From NCBI GenBank assembly GCA_041848045.1, contig JBGZHY010000091.1, positions 1 through 26,422 of the forward strand: a stretch of DNA of 26,422 bases, in the 5' to 3' direction. Of this stretch, positions 15,803 to 24,214 are shown piece by piece; position 1 is the stretch's first letter; each line of letters starts with the position of its first letter. The notes under the pieces were generated by a model. The model was not told the origin of the DNA. It saw only the letters and a program-made list of their open reading frames with translations, and did not search any database. This stretch comes from CAKAHY01 sp041848045. GTDB lineage: Bacteria > Bacillota > Clostridia > Lachnospirales > Lachnospiraceae. Both the position numbers and the translations under genes were made by a program.

Positions 15803-18800
15803 TGCCTTGGACAAGGAATCAGGAAAGTGCCATTGCACTTAAGGGCAGAACAGTTCTGGTTTCGGCGGCTGCCGGCAGCGGAAAGACGGCGGTTTTGGTA
15901 GAGCGTATCGTGAGCCGTATTTTGGAGCCTGAAAGTTCTTACAGTATAGAAGATTTGTTGGTGATGACCTTTACCAGGGCTGCGGCCTCCGGCATGAAAG
16001 AACGCATCAAAAAAGCTCTGGAGAAGGCATTGTCGGCCTTGCCTCCTGAGCGTAAAGCGGAAAGGCGGCGCATCAGAAGGGAGCTGACCCTGGTGGATTT
16101 GGCAAGAATTTGTACCATAGACAGTTTCTGCATGAGCCTTGTTAAAGAGAATATCGATAAGGTGGACATGGATCCTGCTTTTCGTATTGCGGATGAGGAG
16201 GATTTAAAGCTATTGCAAAGCGATGTTTTGGGAGAGCTGATGGAGGAAGAATATGAAGCTGCACAGGAAGACTTCCTGTTTTTGCTGGATGTCTTTGCCA
16301 AAGTAAAAGGGGATGACGGTTTGCTCGGTAATATAGACAGAATATACCGCTGCGCTCAGTCTATGGCTTGGCCCATGGAATATCTGGATGCTTTGGAAAA
16401 AGGAGCCTATTCGGCGCAGGACTTGGAAGAGCTTATGTTTAGGCAGGTAAAGGCGGTACTGGAGCAGGCTTTGCGGGACATGGAATATATTGAGGGGCTG
16501 GCAGCAGGGGATGAGGATCTGCATCGAAATTTGTTCGGAAAGCGGGATGAAAAAAAGAAGAAAGAAAGCCTGGGAATATATAACAAAGAGAATAATGAAA
16601 AAGATACCCTTTGTCTTGCGCTGCGAGCCAAAAGTCTTGAAGAGCAAAGAGCCGCTCTGTCCTCCATAAAATTCCATACCTTGAATATGAGCAAGAATAA
16701 AGACACGGAGCTTGCGGCAAAGGTGAAAATGCTGCGCAGTGCCTATAAAGCCGACATTCAGGCTCTGTTTGCTTACCTGGATGTAACAAAGGAGGAGCTT
16801 TTGCAGGAGGAGGATTTCTCGGCACGGCTGAGAGCGGTTTTACTGCGCCTGACAAGGGAATATACCCGCAGACTGCAGGAGAAAAAAACAGAAAGAGGAA
16901 TTGCGGATTTTAACGACATCGCCCATGCGGCACTTCATGTGCTGTGGCAGGCGGGAGAAAAAACGGATATAGCCAAGCAGTATGCAAGGGATTTTAAAGA
17001 AATATATGTGGATGAGTATCAGGATTCCAATTTTATACAGGAAGAACTGCTGCGGGCGATTGAGAATAATAATGTTTTTATGGTGGGAGATGTTAAGCAG
17101 AGCATTTACGGCTTCCGACAGGCGAAACCCGCACTTTTTATAGAAAAATACAAAAAGTATCCCCTTTACCGTGAAGGACAGCCGGAGAGTAAAGAGCCCT
17201 GTAAGGTCATTCTCTCGGATAATTTCCGCAGCAGAGCATCGGTACTGGAGAGTGTCAACGCACTTTTTTACAGACTTATGGGCAAGGATGTGGGGGACAT
17301 TTTATATGATGAGGACGCCGCCCTGCATGCGGCAGCCTCTTATACGGAGGATTCGCTGCAAAACAGTGCGGGAAAGACTCGTTTTTGTTACCTGGATAAG
17401 TCCGGGGCGGATGAAGAAGCAAAGCGCTGCAAGGATATAGAGTGGGAGGCAAAGCTCATTGCATGGAATATCCGGGATCTGATGCGGCAAAGGATGCATG
17501 TACAGGAAGAGGGAAGGCTGCGGCCCTTGATGTACAGGGATATCGTGATTTTACTGCGGAATACCAAGGGGAAGGCGAAGGTGATAGCGGATGAGCTGCT
17601 GCGGCAGGGGATTCCCTGTTATGCAAGCAGCAAGCACGGATTTTTTGACACCTATGAAATACAGAAATTTCTGGCTTTTTTGAGTGTTATTGATAATCCG
17701 ACCTTGGAGCTGCCGCTGTGCGCATACCTGAAATCACCGGTTGTTTGTCTGGATAACAGAGCATTGGCACTGTTTTCCGGCAGAGAAATACGGGGGGAAA
17801 GAGATGTATATCGCAGCCTCCTGTATATACTGGAAATATTTGCGGGCGAGGAAGAAGAGGAGAAGCGTCGTCTGGAAGCGCTGCTGGGCAGGGAGAATAT
17901 CCGCAAGGTGCAGAGGGCCTTTGCCTATCTGGAGAGGTATCGGAGAGAGAGCGCCTTTTTACCCCTCCATGTTCTGATACGAAGAATACTGACGGAAACT
18001 TCTTTTTTGGATTATGTGTCCGCTATGCCGGGAGGAGAGGTGCGCAGAGCCAATTTGCTGCTGCTTATGGAAAAGGCGAAGTCCTATGAGGAGAGCGGTT
18101 ACAGCGGTTTGTTTGATTTCATACGTTATATTGCGGATTTGAAGGAGCAGAATACGGATTTTGGGGAAGCAAGCCTAATCAGCGAAAATGCGGATACGGT
18201 TCGCATAATGACTATCCATGCCTCCAAGGGCTTGGAGTATCCCGTATGTATTGTGGCAGGCCTTGCCTCTTCTTTCGGCAGCATGGATTTGCGAGAAAAA
18301 ATGTTGATAGAAGATGAATTTGGCCTTTCTTTCAGCTATAAAGATATGCAGTATCGGACGGAAGGCGAGAGTCTGCAAAAACGCCTTGCCAAAGAGCGGA
18401 TAAAAGAAGGGATTCGGGCGGAGGAGTTGCGTCTTTTATATGTGGCAATGACAAGGGCCAAGGAGCTTTTGATTTTGACTTCCTGCTTTCGTCTTCCCTC
18501 CAAGGAAAAGGAGTACGGCTTTTTGCATCTGGCAGAAAAAAAAGCGGCGCCAAAGCATTATATTGCCTCTGCCGGCAGCTATTTGGACTGGTTTTGGATG
18601 TGTAAAAGCATCCTGCAGGAAAGTGTGGATTTTCAACAGTTTTCCTATGAGGATTTGAGAGCTGCAGGAGAAGAAGAAAGAAAAATGGAGGTTTTGCCGG
18701 AAGACGGAGAGAAAGATATCGCTGCTTTATTTGACTGCCGGAGTATCGAAAAAATGCTGGATTTTTCTTATGCTTTTCAGGAGGATACCCGTATACACAA

Positions 18801-19434
18801 CAAGGTCAGTGTCAGCGAGCTGAAAAGAAAACAGCAGGAGCAGGAAGATATGCTGTTTAAGTATCAGGCAAAGGAAAGAAGCGTTGTGGGAGCAAAGCAG
18901 AAGGCAAGCGAAAGGGGAAATGCCTATCACAGGTTGATGGATCTGCTTGATTTTGCCGGTATACGTCCGACTTCCGATTTACGCAATTTGATGGAAATGT
19001 TTTTGGAGCAAGGCTATATGGAGCAAGAGGAGCAAAAACTGATTGATATCAGGGAGGTGGAAGCTTTTCTTCGTTCAGCGCTGTTTGCAAGAATGGCAAA
19101 GGCAGCTTCGACGAATGCTCTGCATCGGGAAAAGCAATTTTATATGAGCCTGGCGGCAAAGGATTTGGGACTGGGAAACAGCGAGGAGCTTGTGCTGGTG
19201 CAAGGTGTGGTGGATGCTTACATTGAGGAAGAGGACGGCATCAGCATCATAGACTACAAGACGGACAAGGTATCGGATAAGGAAGAACTGCTGAAGCGGT
19301 ATGAGAAGCAGTTGGATTATTATGCCCTTGCCATTTCCAAGAGTACGCAAAAACCGGTGAAGGACAAAATTATATGGTCTTTCAGCCTGGGAGAAGAAAT
19401 TCGCTATGAAAAGGGAGGTACAGGCGAAAGATGA
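15802..19434 (+). CDS. addA: ATP-dependent helicase/nuclease subunit AddA
   Basis: The 1210-residue UvrD/Rep-type helicase with a C-terminal nuclease is the motor of AddAB. Motifs in order are Walker A SAAAGSGKTAV (21-31), Walker B VDEYQDS with D404 and E405, motif III GDVKQSIYGFRQA, motif IV LSDNFRSR, motif V MTIHASKGLEYPV and motif VI LLYVAMTRAKE. The nuclease domain carries RGNAYHRLMDLL and the catalytic D1151 in IIDYKTDK. Length matches Firmicutes AddA. The start shares one base with the addB stop, and the end overlaps sdaAB by four bases (ATGA). Confidence 0.96.
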   Translation: MPWTRNQESAIALKGRTVLVSAAAGSGKTAVLVERIVSRILEPESSYSIEDLLVMTFTRAAASGMKERIKKALEKALSALPPERKAERRRIRRELTLVDLARICTIDSFCMSLVKENIDKVDMDPAFRIADEEDLKLLQSDVLGELMEEEYEAAQEDFLFLLDVFAKVKGDDGLLGNIDRIYRCAQSMAWPMEYLDALEKGAYSAQDLEELMFRQVKAVLEQALRDMEYIEGLAAGDEDLHRNLFGKRDEKKKKESLGIYNKENNEKDTLCLALRAKSLEEQRAALSSIKFHTLNMSKNKDTELAAKVKMLRSAYKADIQALFAYLDVTKEELLQEEDFSARLRAVLLRLTREYTRRLQEKKTERGIADFNDIAHAALHVLWQAGEKTDIAKQYARDFKEIYVDEYQDSNFIQEELLRAIENNNVFMVGDVKQSIYGFRQAKPALFIEKYKKYPLYREGQPESKEPCKVILSDNFRSRASVLESVNALFYRLMGKDVGDILYDEDAALHAAASYTEDSLQNSAGKTRFCYLDKSGADEEAKRCKDIEWEAKLIAWNIRDLMRQRMHVQEEGRLRPLMYRDIVILLRNTKGKAKVIADELLRQGIPCYASSKHGFFDTYEIQKFLAFLSVIDNPTLELPLCAYLKSPVVCLDNRALALFSGREIRGERDVYRSLLYILEIFAGEEEEEKRRLEALLGRENIRKVQRAFAYLERYRRESAFLPLHVLIRRILTETSFLDYVSAMPGGEVRRANLLLLMEKAKSYEESGYSGLFDFIRYIADLKEQNTDFGEASLISENADTVRIMTIHASKGLEYPVCIVAGLASSFGSMDLREKMLIEDEFGLSFSYKDMQYRTEGESLQKRLAKERIKEGIRAEELRLLYVAMTRAKELLILTSCFRLPSKEKEYGFLHLAEKKAAPKHYIASAGSYLDWFWMCKSILQESVDFQQFSYEDLRAAGEEERKMEVLPEDGEKDIAALFDCRSIEKMLDFSYAFQEDTRIHNKVSVSELKRKQQEQEDMLFKYQAKERSVVGAKQKASERGNAYHRLMDLLDFAGIRPTSDLRNLMEMFLEQGYMEQEEQKLIDIREVEAFLRSALFARMAKAASTNALHREKQFYMSLAAKDLGLGNSEELVLVQGVVDAYIEEEDGISIIDYKTDKVSDKEELLKRYEKQLDYYALAISKSTQKPVKDKIIWSFSLGEEIRYEKGGTGER

Positions 19435-20099
19435 CAAATATCAGTATTTTTGATGTAATCGGGCCGCACATGGTAGGTCCATCCAGCTCCCATACGGCAG
19501 GAGCGGCAGCCATTGCGCTGATTGCCAATAAAATGTTTAAAGGGGATATCCGTAAGGTCCGTTTTACGTTGTACGGCTCTTTTGCAAAAACCTATCGAGG
19601 GCACGGCACGGACAAGGCCCTGGTAGGGGGAATCCTGGGGTTTAAAACGGATGATCTTCGGATTAGGGAGGCTTTTACCCTGGCAGAAGAACAGGGGCTT
19701 CTCTTTTCCTTTGTGCTGAATAAGGAGAATAGAGATACCCATCCGAATACGGTCGATATAGAGATGGAAAATACAAAAGGAGAAAGCCTTTGCCTGCGGG
19801 GAGAATCTTTGGGGGGCGGCAAGGTCAGAATCAGCCGTATCAATGACATTGAAGTGGATTTCAGAGGCGAATACTGCGCTTTAATTGTCAAGCAGAATGA
19901 TAAACCCGGAGTGGCGGCACATATTACCAAATGTCTGGGAGATTTCGGTATCAATATTGCCTTCATGCATATCTTTCGGGAGTATAAGGGAAAGCTGGCG
20001 TATACCATTGTGGAGTCGGATTCGGACATTCATGGAGATATTGAGCGCAGACTGCGGGAATATAAGGACATCATTGATGTTATCATCATACATCAGTAA
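19431..20099 (+). CDS. sdaAB: L-serine ammonia-lyase, iron-sulfur type, beta subunit
   Basis: The 222-residue subunit works with SdaAA to convert L-serine to pyruvate and ammonia. The N-terminal half has the family signature GPHMVGPSSSHTAGA (about 11-25) and FTLYGSFAKTYRGHGTDKALVGG. Residues about 148-222 form an ACT domain (CALIVKQNDKPGVAAHITKC), commonly a small-molecule or serine-sensing module. The ATG overlaps the addA stop, so translation depends on addA. The split into two genes is the usual Firmicutes arrangement. Confidence 0.95.
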   Translation: MTNISIFDVIGPHMVGPSSSHTAGAAAIALIANKMFKGDIRKVRFTLYGSFAKTYRGHGTDKALVGGILGFKTDDLRIREAFTLAEEQGLLFSFVLNKENRDTHPNTVDIEMENTKGESLCLRGESLGGGKVRISRINDIEVDFRGEYCALIVKQNDKPGVAAHITKCLGDFGINIAFMHIFREYKGKLAYTIVESDSDIHGDIERRLREYKDIIDVIIIHQ

Positions 20100-20108
20100 G
20101 AGGGAATT

Positions 20109-20984
20109 ATGGAATTTATCAATGCAAAAGAATTATTGGAAGGCTGTCGGGAGAAAGAAATCAGTATTGCACAGGCAATGACAGCCAGAGAATGTGCACT
20201 GTTTGAAACAGATGAAGAAAGCATAAAAGAGGGGATGCGCCGCGCCTACCGTGTGATGCAAGAGAGCTGTCACCAGCCCACTGAACAAGTATATAAATCC
20301 ATGGGAGGCTTAATCGGAGGAGAAGCCAAAAATCTGCATGCTTACGATGCCTGCACGGCTCTTTGCGGTACCTTTGTATCCAGAGCGATGTGTTATGCCC
20401 TTGCGGTAATGGAGAGAAATGCGTCTATGGGCGTTATTGTCGCCGCGCCTACTGCCGGCAGTGCAGGTGTTTTGCCGGCGGGCGTGGTTGCACTGTGTGA
20501 AAGCGAAAATCTGCCGGAGGATAAAGCTTTGGAGGGTTTGCTGACGGCGGCAGCCATCGGCTATCTGGCTATGCGCAATGCTTCGGTATCCGGTGCGGAA
20601 GCAGGCTGTCAAGCGGAAGTGGGAATGGCAAGCGCCATGACGGCAGGTGCGCTGACGGCGATGCTCGGAGGCAGCCCGCAGCAGGCCGTGGATGCGGCCA
20701 GTATCTGTATTGCCAATGTGTTGGGGCTTGTGTGCGATCCGGTGGCAGGTTTGGTGGAAAATCCCTGTCAGACCCGAAATGTGATGGGAGTGATGAATGC
20801 CATTGCCGCTTCACAGATGGTCTTATCGGGCATACGGGCATTTATTCCACTGGATGAAATGATAGACAGTATGTATCGTGTAGGGAAGGCCTTACCCTTC
20901 GAGCTAAGGGAAACGGCATTGGGGGGCTGTGCGGCAACCGGAACCGCCTGTCGTAAATGCAGTGAAATCTTCAAAGAAGAGTAA
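20109..20984 (+). CDS. sdaAA: L-serine ammonia-lyase, iron-sulfur type, alpha subunit
   Basis: This is the catalytic subunit, 291 residues, carrying an oxygen-sensitive 4Fe-4S cluster that acts as Lewis acid. C167, C209 and C220 are spaced by 42 and 11 residues, the same spacing I recall for the three cluster cysteines of the Legionella enzyme. C-terminal C281 and C284 (TACRKCSEIF) are candidates for the tail cysteine that caps the cluster in that enzyme. The glycine-rich APTAGSAGVLPAG at 113-125 is the conserved substrate region. It starts nine bases after sdaAB with a GAGGGA ribosome binding site and ends the long plus-strand run. Confidence 0.95.
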   Translation: MEFINAKELLEGCREKEISIAQAMTARECALFETDEESIKEGMRRAYRVMQESCHQPTEQVYKSMGGLIGGEAKNLHAYDACTALCGTFVSRAMCYALAVMERNASMGVIVAAPTAGSAGVLPAGVVALCESENLPEDKALEGLLTAAAIGYLAMRNASVSGAEAGCQAEVGMASAMTAGALTAMLGGSPQQAVDAASICIANVLGLVCDPVAGLVENPCQTRNVMGVMNAIAASQMVLSGIRAFIPLDEMIDSMYRVGKALPFELRETALGGCAATGTACRKCSEIFKEE

Positions 20985-20986
20985 TA

Positions 20987-21027
20987 GAAAAAGTCGGATT
21001 ACAAAGAAAAACTCCTGTAATCCGACT
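20987..21027 (-). terminator. Terminator at the convergent junction (minus-strand T tract)
   Basis: A perfect 12-bp stem joins 20992-21003 (AGTCGGATTACA) to 21016-21027 (TGTAATCCGACT) with a 12-base loop. Read on the minus strand it is followed by TTTTTC, a classic intrinsic terminator for the block transcribed leftward. On the plus strand it is followed by GCCATCC, so for sdaAA it is at best a 3'-end-stabilising hairpin. Confidence 0.85.
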
Positions 21028-21160
21028 GCCATCCGGACAAGCCCTTTATACTCTCCCCCGTTTATATGTACTACACAAGCTTTTCATATCCAAAGCCCGG
21101 ACGGTAATGCAAATATCGGGAATTCTGAGAACGGTATGCTAAGGGATTTTTGTATGTACA

Positions 21161-21505
21161 CTACAATATGAATATTCCCAGAATTCCCAGCAAGACGGAA
21201 GAGAGTACCATAAGCCTTGATATCCAAAACTTTTTGTCGCTTTTTGCGCAAAGATCTACCAACATCGCTACGGCGGATAAACTCCCAAACCCCCAGGCGC
21301 CGAGCTGTGCTCCTATATTTTGTGTTTCAAGGCCGAGAACATGCTGCCATGCTAAAACCATTCCCCATATTGCCAAAACATAAAATATAATGGCTTGTTT
21401 CCGGGGATCTTTTACCACAAACATAAGAACCGAACCAAAAATGCTGACAACGCTTATGATTATAAAGGCAATGATAAGCGCTTCTACGGTATTGTCGATA
21501 GACAC
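21161..21505 (-). CDS. Small four-helix membrane protein, unknown function
   Basis: I do not recognise this 114-residue protein. It has four predicted membrane helices, near residues 9-31, 38-57, 66-86 and 94-113, with short loops (KDPRKQ, VLGLETQN and CAKSDKK). The start is most likely the GTG at 21503-21505, because AAGGAG (plus-strand CTCCTT, 21513-21518) lies seven bases upstream. A longer frame reaching 21610 would overlap the kinase gene and add a 35-residue N-terminus with no ribosome binding site of its own. It follows the histidine kinase gene by 82 bases and may have its own -10. The context suggests an output or sensory partner of the two-component system, which is inference only. 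The 133 bases between its stop and the terminator hold no gene I can support. Confidence 0.7.
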   Translation of the reverse strand: MSIDNTVEALIIAFIIISVVSIFGSVLMFVVKDPRKQAIIFYVLAIWGMVLAWQHVLGLETQNIGAQLGAWGFGSLSAVAMLVDLCAKSDKKFWISRLMVLSSVLLGILGIFIL

Positions 21506-21538
21506 TTTACTGCTCCTTTCCATCTTGCCTGTATCCAC

Positions 21539-21544
21539 ATTATA
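21539..21544 (-). promoter_or_regulatory. Possible -10 element of the small membrane protein gene
   Basis: The minus strand reads TATAAT here, 33 bases before the GTG start. I see no convincing -35, so it may only be chance in an AT-rich spacer. Confidence 0.25.
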
Positions 21545-21587
21545 GGGCATAGATATAAAGATTTTATTCGGGTAATTATAAAGCTTT

Positions 21588-22631
21588 CTAAAGAAAACGG
21601 ATATTTTCAAATGTCAGATGAATACAAAAAAGTTCTTCATCTTCCCGAATGTCCATTTTTCCGCCGTAAGAGGCAAGGATATGGCGTATACTGCTTAAAC
21701 CGATGCGGTGACTTTCCGTTTCTTCCCGAAGTTTCTTTTTGGTATTTTTCTGTATGAGATGCAGGCTTTGCCTTTTAGCGAAAATACGAAGGGACACTGC
21801 TTTTGTATCGTCGGCATATTTTTCGATATTGGAGGCCAGATTATCAAAAATTCTCTGCAGCTCCCGTACATCAAAATCTCCGCAAAAACGTGGGCAGTCC
21901 CGCAAATCAATGCTGCAGGAAAATTTTTCGTCAAGGCTTTCCAGCCAGTCTTCGGATAACTGTATCATCAGACAGCGTCCGTCTTCAATATACTCCGTTT
22001 TACGCTCACTGTTTTCCAAAAGCTGATCGCTTAGCTCCTTCATCTGTCGTGCTTTTCGCTGTATCATATCCAGATAGGCGCGCAGCTCTTCCGGATTCGG
22101 CTCTTTTTGTTTCAGTAAATATTCCGTGTAGGAAAGCATGGCGGTCAAGGGGTTACGGATATCGTGAGAAAGGGCGCGGATAAATTGTTTCTTTTCCTCT
22201 GCCAGCCGCATTTCCTGCTCTGCCAGTTTTCTTTCGGTCTGTGAAAGATAGTTGATGCGTTCCGCCAGCTCGGTCAGTTCGTCGTTGCCCTCCACCAACA
22301 CCTCATAGTTCATTCTGTGGATACGTAGGGCATCCACACCGCGGATGATTTCGCGCAGATAAGAAAATTTTTGGCTTAGCAAGGTCAAGAATAGGGCGAT
22401 GAAGAAGAAAAGAACCGCCAGAACACTTATGTTTCTAATCCAGGAACGCAAGGTGGCGGTGCTGGACTCCGTCAGGATGGTATTGCGGCTCTCAAAATAA
22501 AGTTCGGAAATGGATATGGCGGTTAGGTATAAAAACGCAAAAAGAAAAAGGCTGATGACTAGGGTTACCCCCAAGAAGCCCAAAATCTCATGTGAGAGTT
22601 TGGTTACTTTTATATCCTGCCTATTCTGCAT
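21588..22631 (-). CDS. Sensor histidine kinase with degenerate ATP-binding domain
   Basis: The 347-residue protein has two membrane helices (about 17-40 and 67-86) flanking a very short extracytoplasmic loop of about 26 residues, then a HAMP-like linker (87-140). The HisKA domain has the phosphoacceptor H156 in ALSHDIRNPLTA. The catalytic domain keeps an N-box (N264 and N268 in FDNLASNIEKYAD) and a reduced G2 (HRIGLSSI near 308-315). The G1 DxGxG motif is not recognisable; its place is taken by a basic stretch (QKNTKKKLREE). With so small an outer loop it may sense the membrane or a partner protein. The ATG overlaps the response regulator gene by 11 bases. Confidence 0.9.
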   Translation of the reverse strand: MQNRQDIKVTKLSHEILGFLGVTLVISLFLFAFLYLTAISISELYFESRNTILTESSTATLRSWIRNISVLAVLFFFIALFLTLLSQKFSYLREIIRGVDALRIHRMNYEVLVEGNDELTELAERINYLSQTERKLAEQEMRLAEEKKQFIRALSHDIRNPLTAMLSYTEYLLKQKEPNPEELRAYLDMIQRKARQMKELSDQLLENSERKTEYIEDGRCLMIQLSEDWLESLDEKFSCSIDLRDCPRFCGDFDVRELQRIFDNLASNIEKYADDTKAVSLRIFAKRQSLHLIQKNTKKKLREETESHRIGLSSIRHILASYGGKMDIREDEELFCIHLTFENIRFL

Positions 22632-23310
22632 AATAGCCTCTTCCCCATGCAGTTTTGATATACTTGGAATTGCGGGAGCTGTCCCCCAGTTTCTTGCGTA
22701 TGTTTTTGATGTGTACCATAATGGCGCTGTCGCCTACCGCATCTTCCCCCCAGATGCTTTGGTATATATTTTCCAGAGAATAGATCTTTTTCTTATGTCG
22801 TACAAAAAGCTCCAGAATTTTAAACTCCGTATAGGTCAGCGGAATAATTTCTTCTTCTCGCACAACGGATTGGTTGTCCAAATCAAGCAGCAAATCCTGA
22901 AAGCTCAGTACATTTTTGGTTTCCGTACGGGGGAGCCCCTGCTGATTGCGACGTAAAACGGCTTTGACGCGCATCAAAAGCTCTATATTGGAAAAGGGTT
23001 TGACAATATAGTCATCCGCGCCGGCTGAAAAGCCGATAACCTTATCCGACTCGGCAGAATAGGCCGTCAAAAATATAATGGGAGTGCTGTATTGTTCACG
23101 AATTTTGGCAGCGGTCATAAAACCGGATAATTCCGGCATATTGACATCCAAAATAAAAAGATCAATTTCCCGCAAATCCTGCTGTAACACTTCTTTTCCG
23201 GTCTTGGCAAGAACGATTTCATAACCGTCACCGCTTAACAGAAGCTTTAAAACATCGCGGATTTCCTGCTCGTCATCTGCGACTAAAATACAATATTTTT
23301 CATTTTTCAT
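22621..23310 (-). CDS. OmpR-family response regulator
   Basis: The 229-residue protein has a receiver domain (about 5-118) with acidic pair D12-D13, phosphoacceptor D55 in LFILDVNMPE, T82 and K104, and a C-terminal winged-helix DNA-binding domain (about 132-227) with TYTEFKILELF and IRKKLGD...IKTAWGRGYYAE. It should be phosphorylated by the overlapping kinase and regulate transcription. The start has GAGGTGA upstream on the minus strand and a near-consensus promoter. Similar to VanR-like regulators of Firmicutes; targets are unknown, and the neighbouring envelope genes are the natural candidates. Confidence 0.95.
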   Translation of the reverse strand: MKNEKYCILVADDEQEIRDVLKLLLSGDGYEIVLAKTGKEVLQQDLREIDLFILDVNMPELSGFMTAAKIREQYSTPIIFLTAYSAESDKVIGFSAGADDYIVKPFSNIELLMRVKAVLRRNQQGLPRTETKNVLSFQDLLLDLDNQSVVREEEIIPLTYTEFKILELFVRHKKKIYSLENIYQSIWGEDAVGDSAIMVHIKNIRKKLGDSSRNSKYIKTAWGRGYYAE

Positions 23311-23341
23311 TGTTTTTCACCTCATACTCCTCTTGCGGCTT

Positions 23342-23370
23342 ATTGTAACATATGTGTCGGGTTCTGCCAA
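23342..23370 (-). promoter_or_regulatory. Promoter of the response regulator/kinase genes
   Basis: On the minus strand TTGGCA (23370-23365), 17 bases, TACAAT (23347-23342), with TG one base before the -10. This is a strong sigma-A promoter about 30 bases before the regulator ATG. Confidence 0.75.
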
Positions 23371-23389
23371 GTGGCGCTTTGGAGGACAA

Positions 23390-23431
23390 GAAAAACCCGT
23401 ATTTGCCATCATCAATATGACAAATACGAGT
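23390..23431 (-). terminator. Terminator after the CPBP-like gene
   Basis: On the minus strand ACTCGTATTTG (23431-23421) pairs with CAAATACGGGT (23405-23395), with one mismatch or wobble, followed by TTTTTC. It separates the peptidase/CPBP transcript from the two-component genes. The plus side is T-rich as well, so it may work both ways. Confidence 0.85.
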
Positions 23432-23436
23432 TTGTT

Positions 23437-24195
23437 TTATCGTAAGATATAGCCCATAATTCCCAGGCCGATAACATCGGCAATGGCATGAGAGAGGAAG
23501 AAGGGATATAAATTTTTTCGCTCCGTTTTCTCATACCAGAAGTAATAGACAAGTCCCAGCAGAGAAATGCCGATGGCGGATATCCAGCCCTGATAGGTAT
23601 GGAAAGAGAACCGTATCAGCAATGAACAGATAAAAGCCGATTTTACTTTTTTCGGAGCCACAAAAAGGCACATACCCAGAAAATAAATTTCTTCATATAC
23701 ACCGTTTAAAAGGGCATACAGAATGGTGGTATAGTGCAGCTGCTTAAGGAGAGAAGGAGGAGCTGAGGCAAGATCGCCGCTTCCCTGCGCCGCTATATCC
23801 GCCGCCCCGGTGAGAGCAGAGGGGAAAAGATTCCAGGCAGCAAACATATACGCATCCATGACTAAGGCGGCCATGATAAACAGAAGAATACCGTAAAGGG
23901 TTTGCTTTAAGGTAATCTTACATTTCCATTGTGAAAAATCGAAATGCCGAATACGCAGATATAAAAGTGCCAGGCAAAGCAGCATAAGCTGGGAGCTAAG
24001 CGCCTGTATATTGTCCCATGGTGTAAACTCCACAGTCCCTGAAAGTCCGGGATTGGGCAGGATAAAGCACTGCATGGTAGATTGATAAATCGCCTGCCCG
24101 AACATCACCAGAGTAAGAATAGCCAGATCCCACCATTGCAATTCCTTTACGCTCTGCTTTCCTTTTATCCATTTGTTAAAGTTGTTAAAATTCAT
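23437..24195 (-). CDS. CPBP-family (Abi/Rce1-like) membrane protein with altered EExxxR motif
   Basis: The 252-residue protein has about seven to eight hydrophobic helices and the CPBP glutamic-type membrane protease motifs: YEEIYFLGM, FSFHTYQG (FxxxH) and SHAIADV (HxxxD-like). The glutamate pair and both histidines are present, but the arginine of EExxxR is leucine. Family members cleave prenylated or membrane substrates or protect against self-made bacteriocins; many have no known role. The ATG at 24195 sits five bases after AAGGAG; a GTG one codon upstream is too close. It starts 19 bases after the M13 peptidase stop, so the two are probably co-transcribed. The protease activity is uncertain because of the arginine change. 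Confidence 0.85.
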   Translation of the reverse strand: MNFNNFNKWIKGKQSVKELQWWDLAILTLVMFGQAIYQSTMQCFILPNPGLSGTVEFTPWDNIQALSSQLMLLCLALLYLRIRHFDFSQWKCKITLKQTLYGILLFIMAALVMDAYMFAAWNLFPSALTGAADIAAQGSGDLASAPPSLLKQLHYTTILYALLNGVYEEIYFLGMCLFVAPKKVKSAFICSLLIRFSFHTYQGWISAIGISLLGLVYYFWYEKTERKNLYPFFLSHAIADVIGLGIMGYILR

Positions 24196-24214
24196 CACTT
24201 CTCCTTGTTTTTAT

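Noticed and set aside
20992..21027. Plus-strand terminator for sdaAA
   Set aside because: The hairpin is perfect, but plus-strand sequence after it is GCCATCC with no T tract; the T tract is on the minus strand.
21506..21610. 35-residue N-terminal extension of the small membrane protein
   Set aside because: It overlaps the kinase gene, has no ribosome binding site, and its translation lacks the membrane pattern of the rest; AAGGAG before the GTG at 21505 decides the start.
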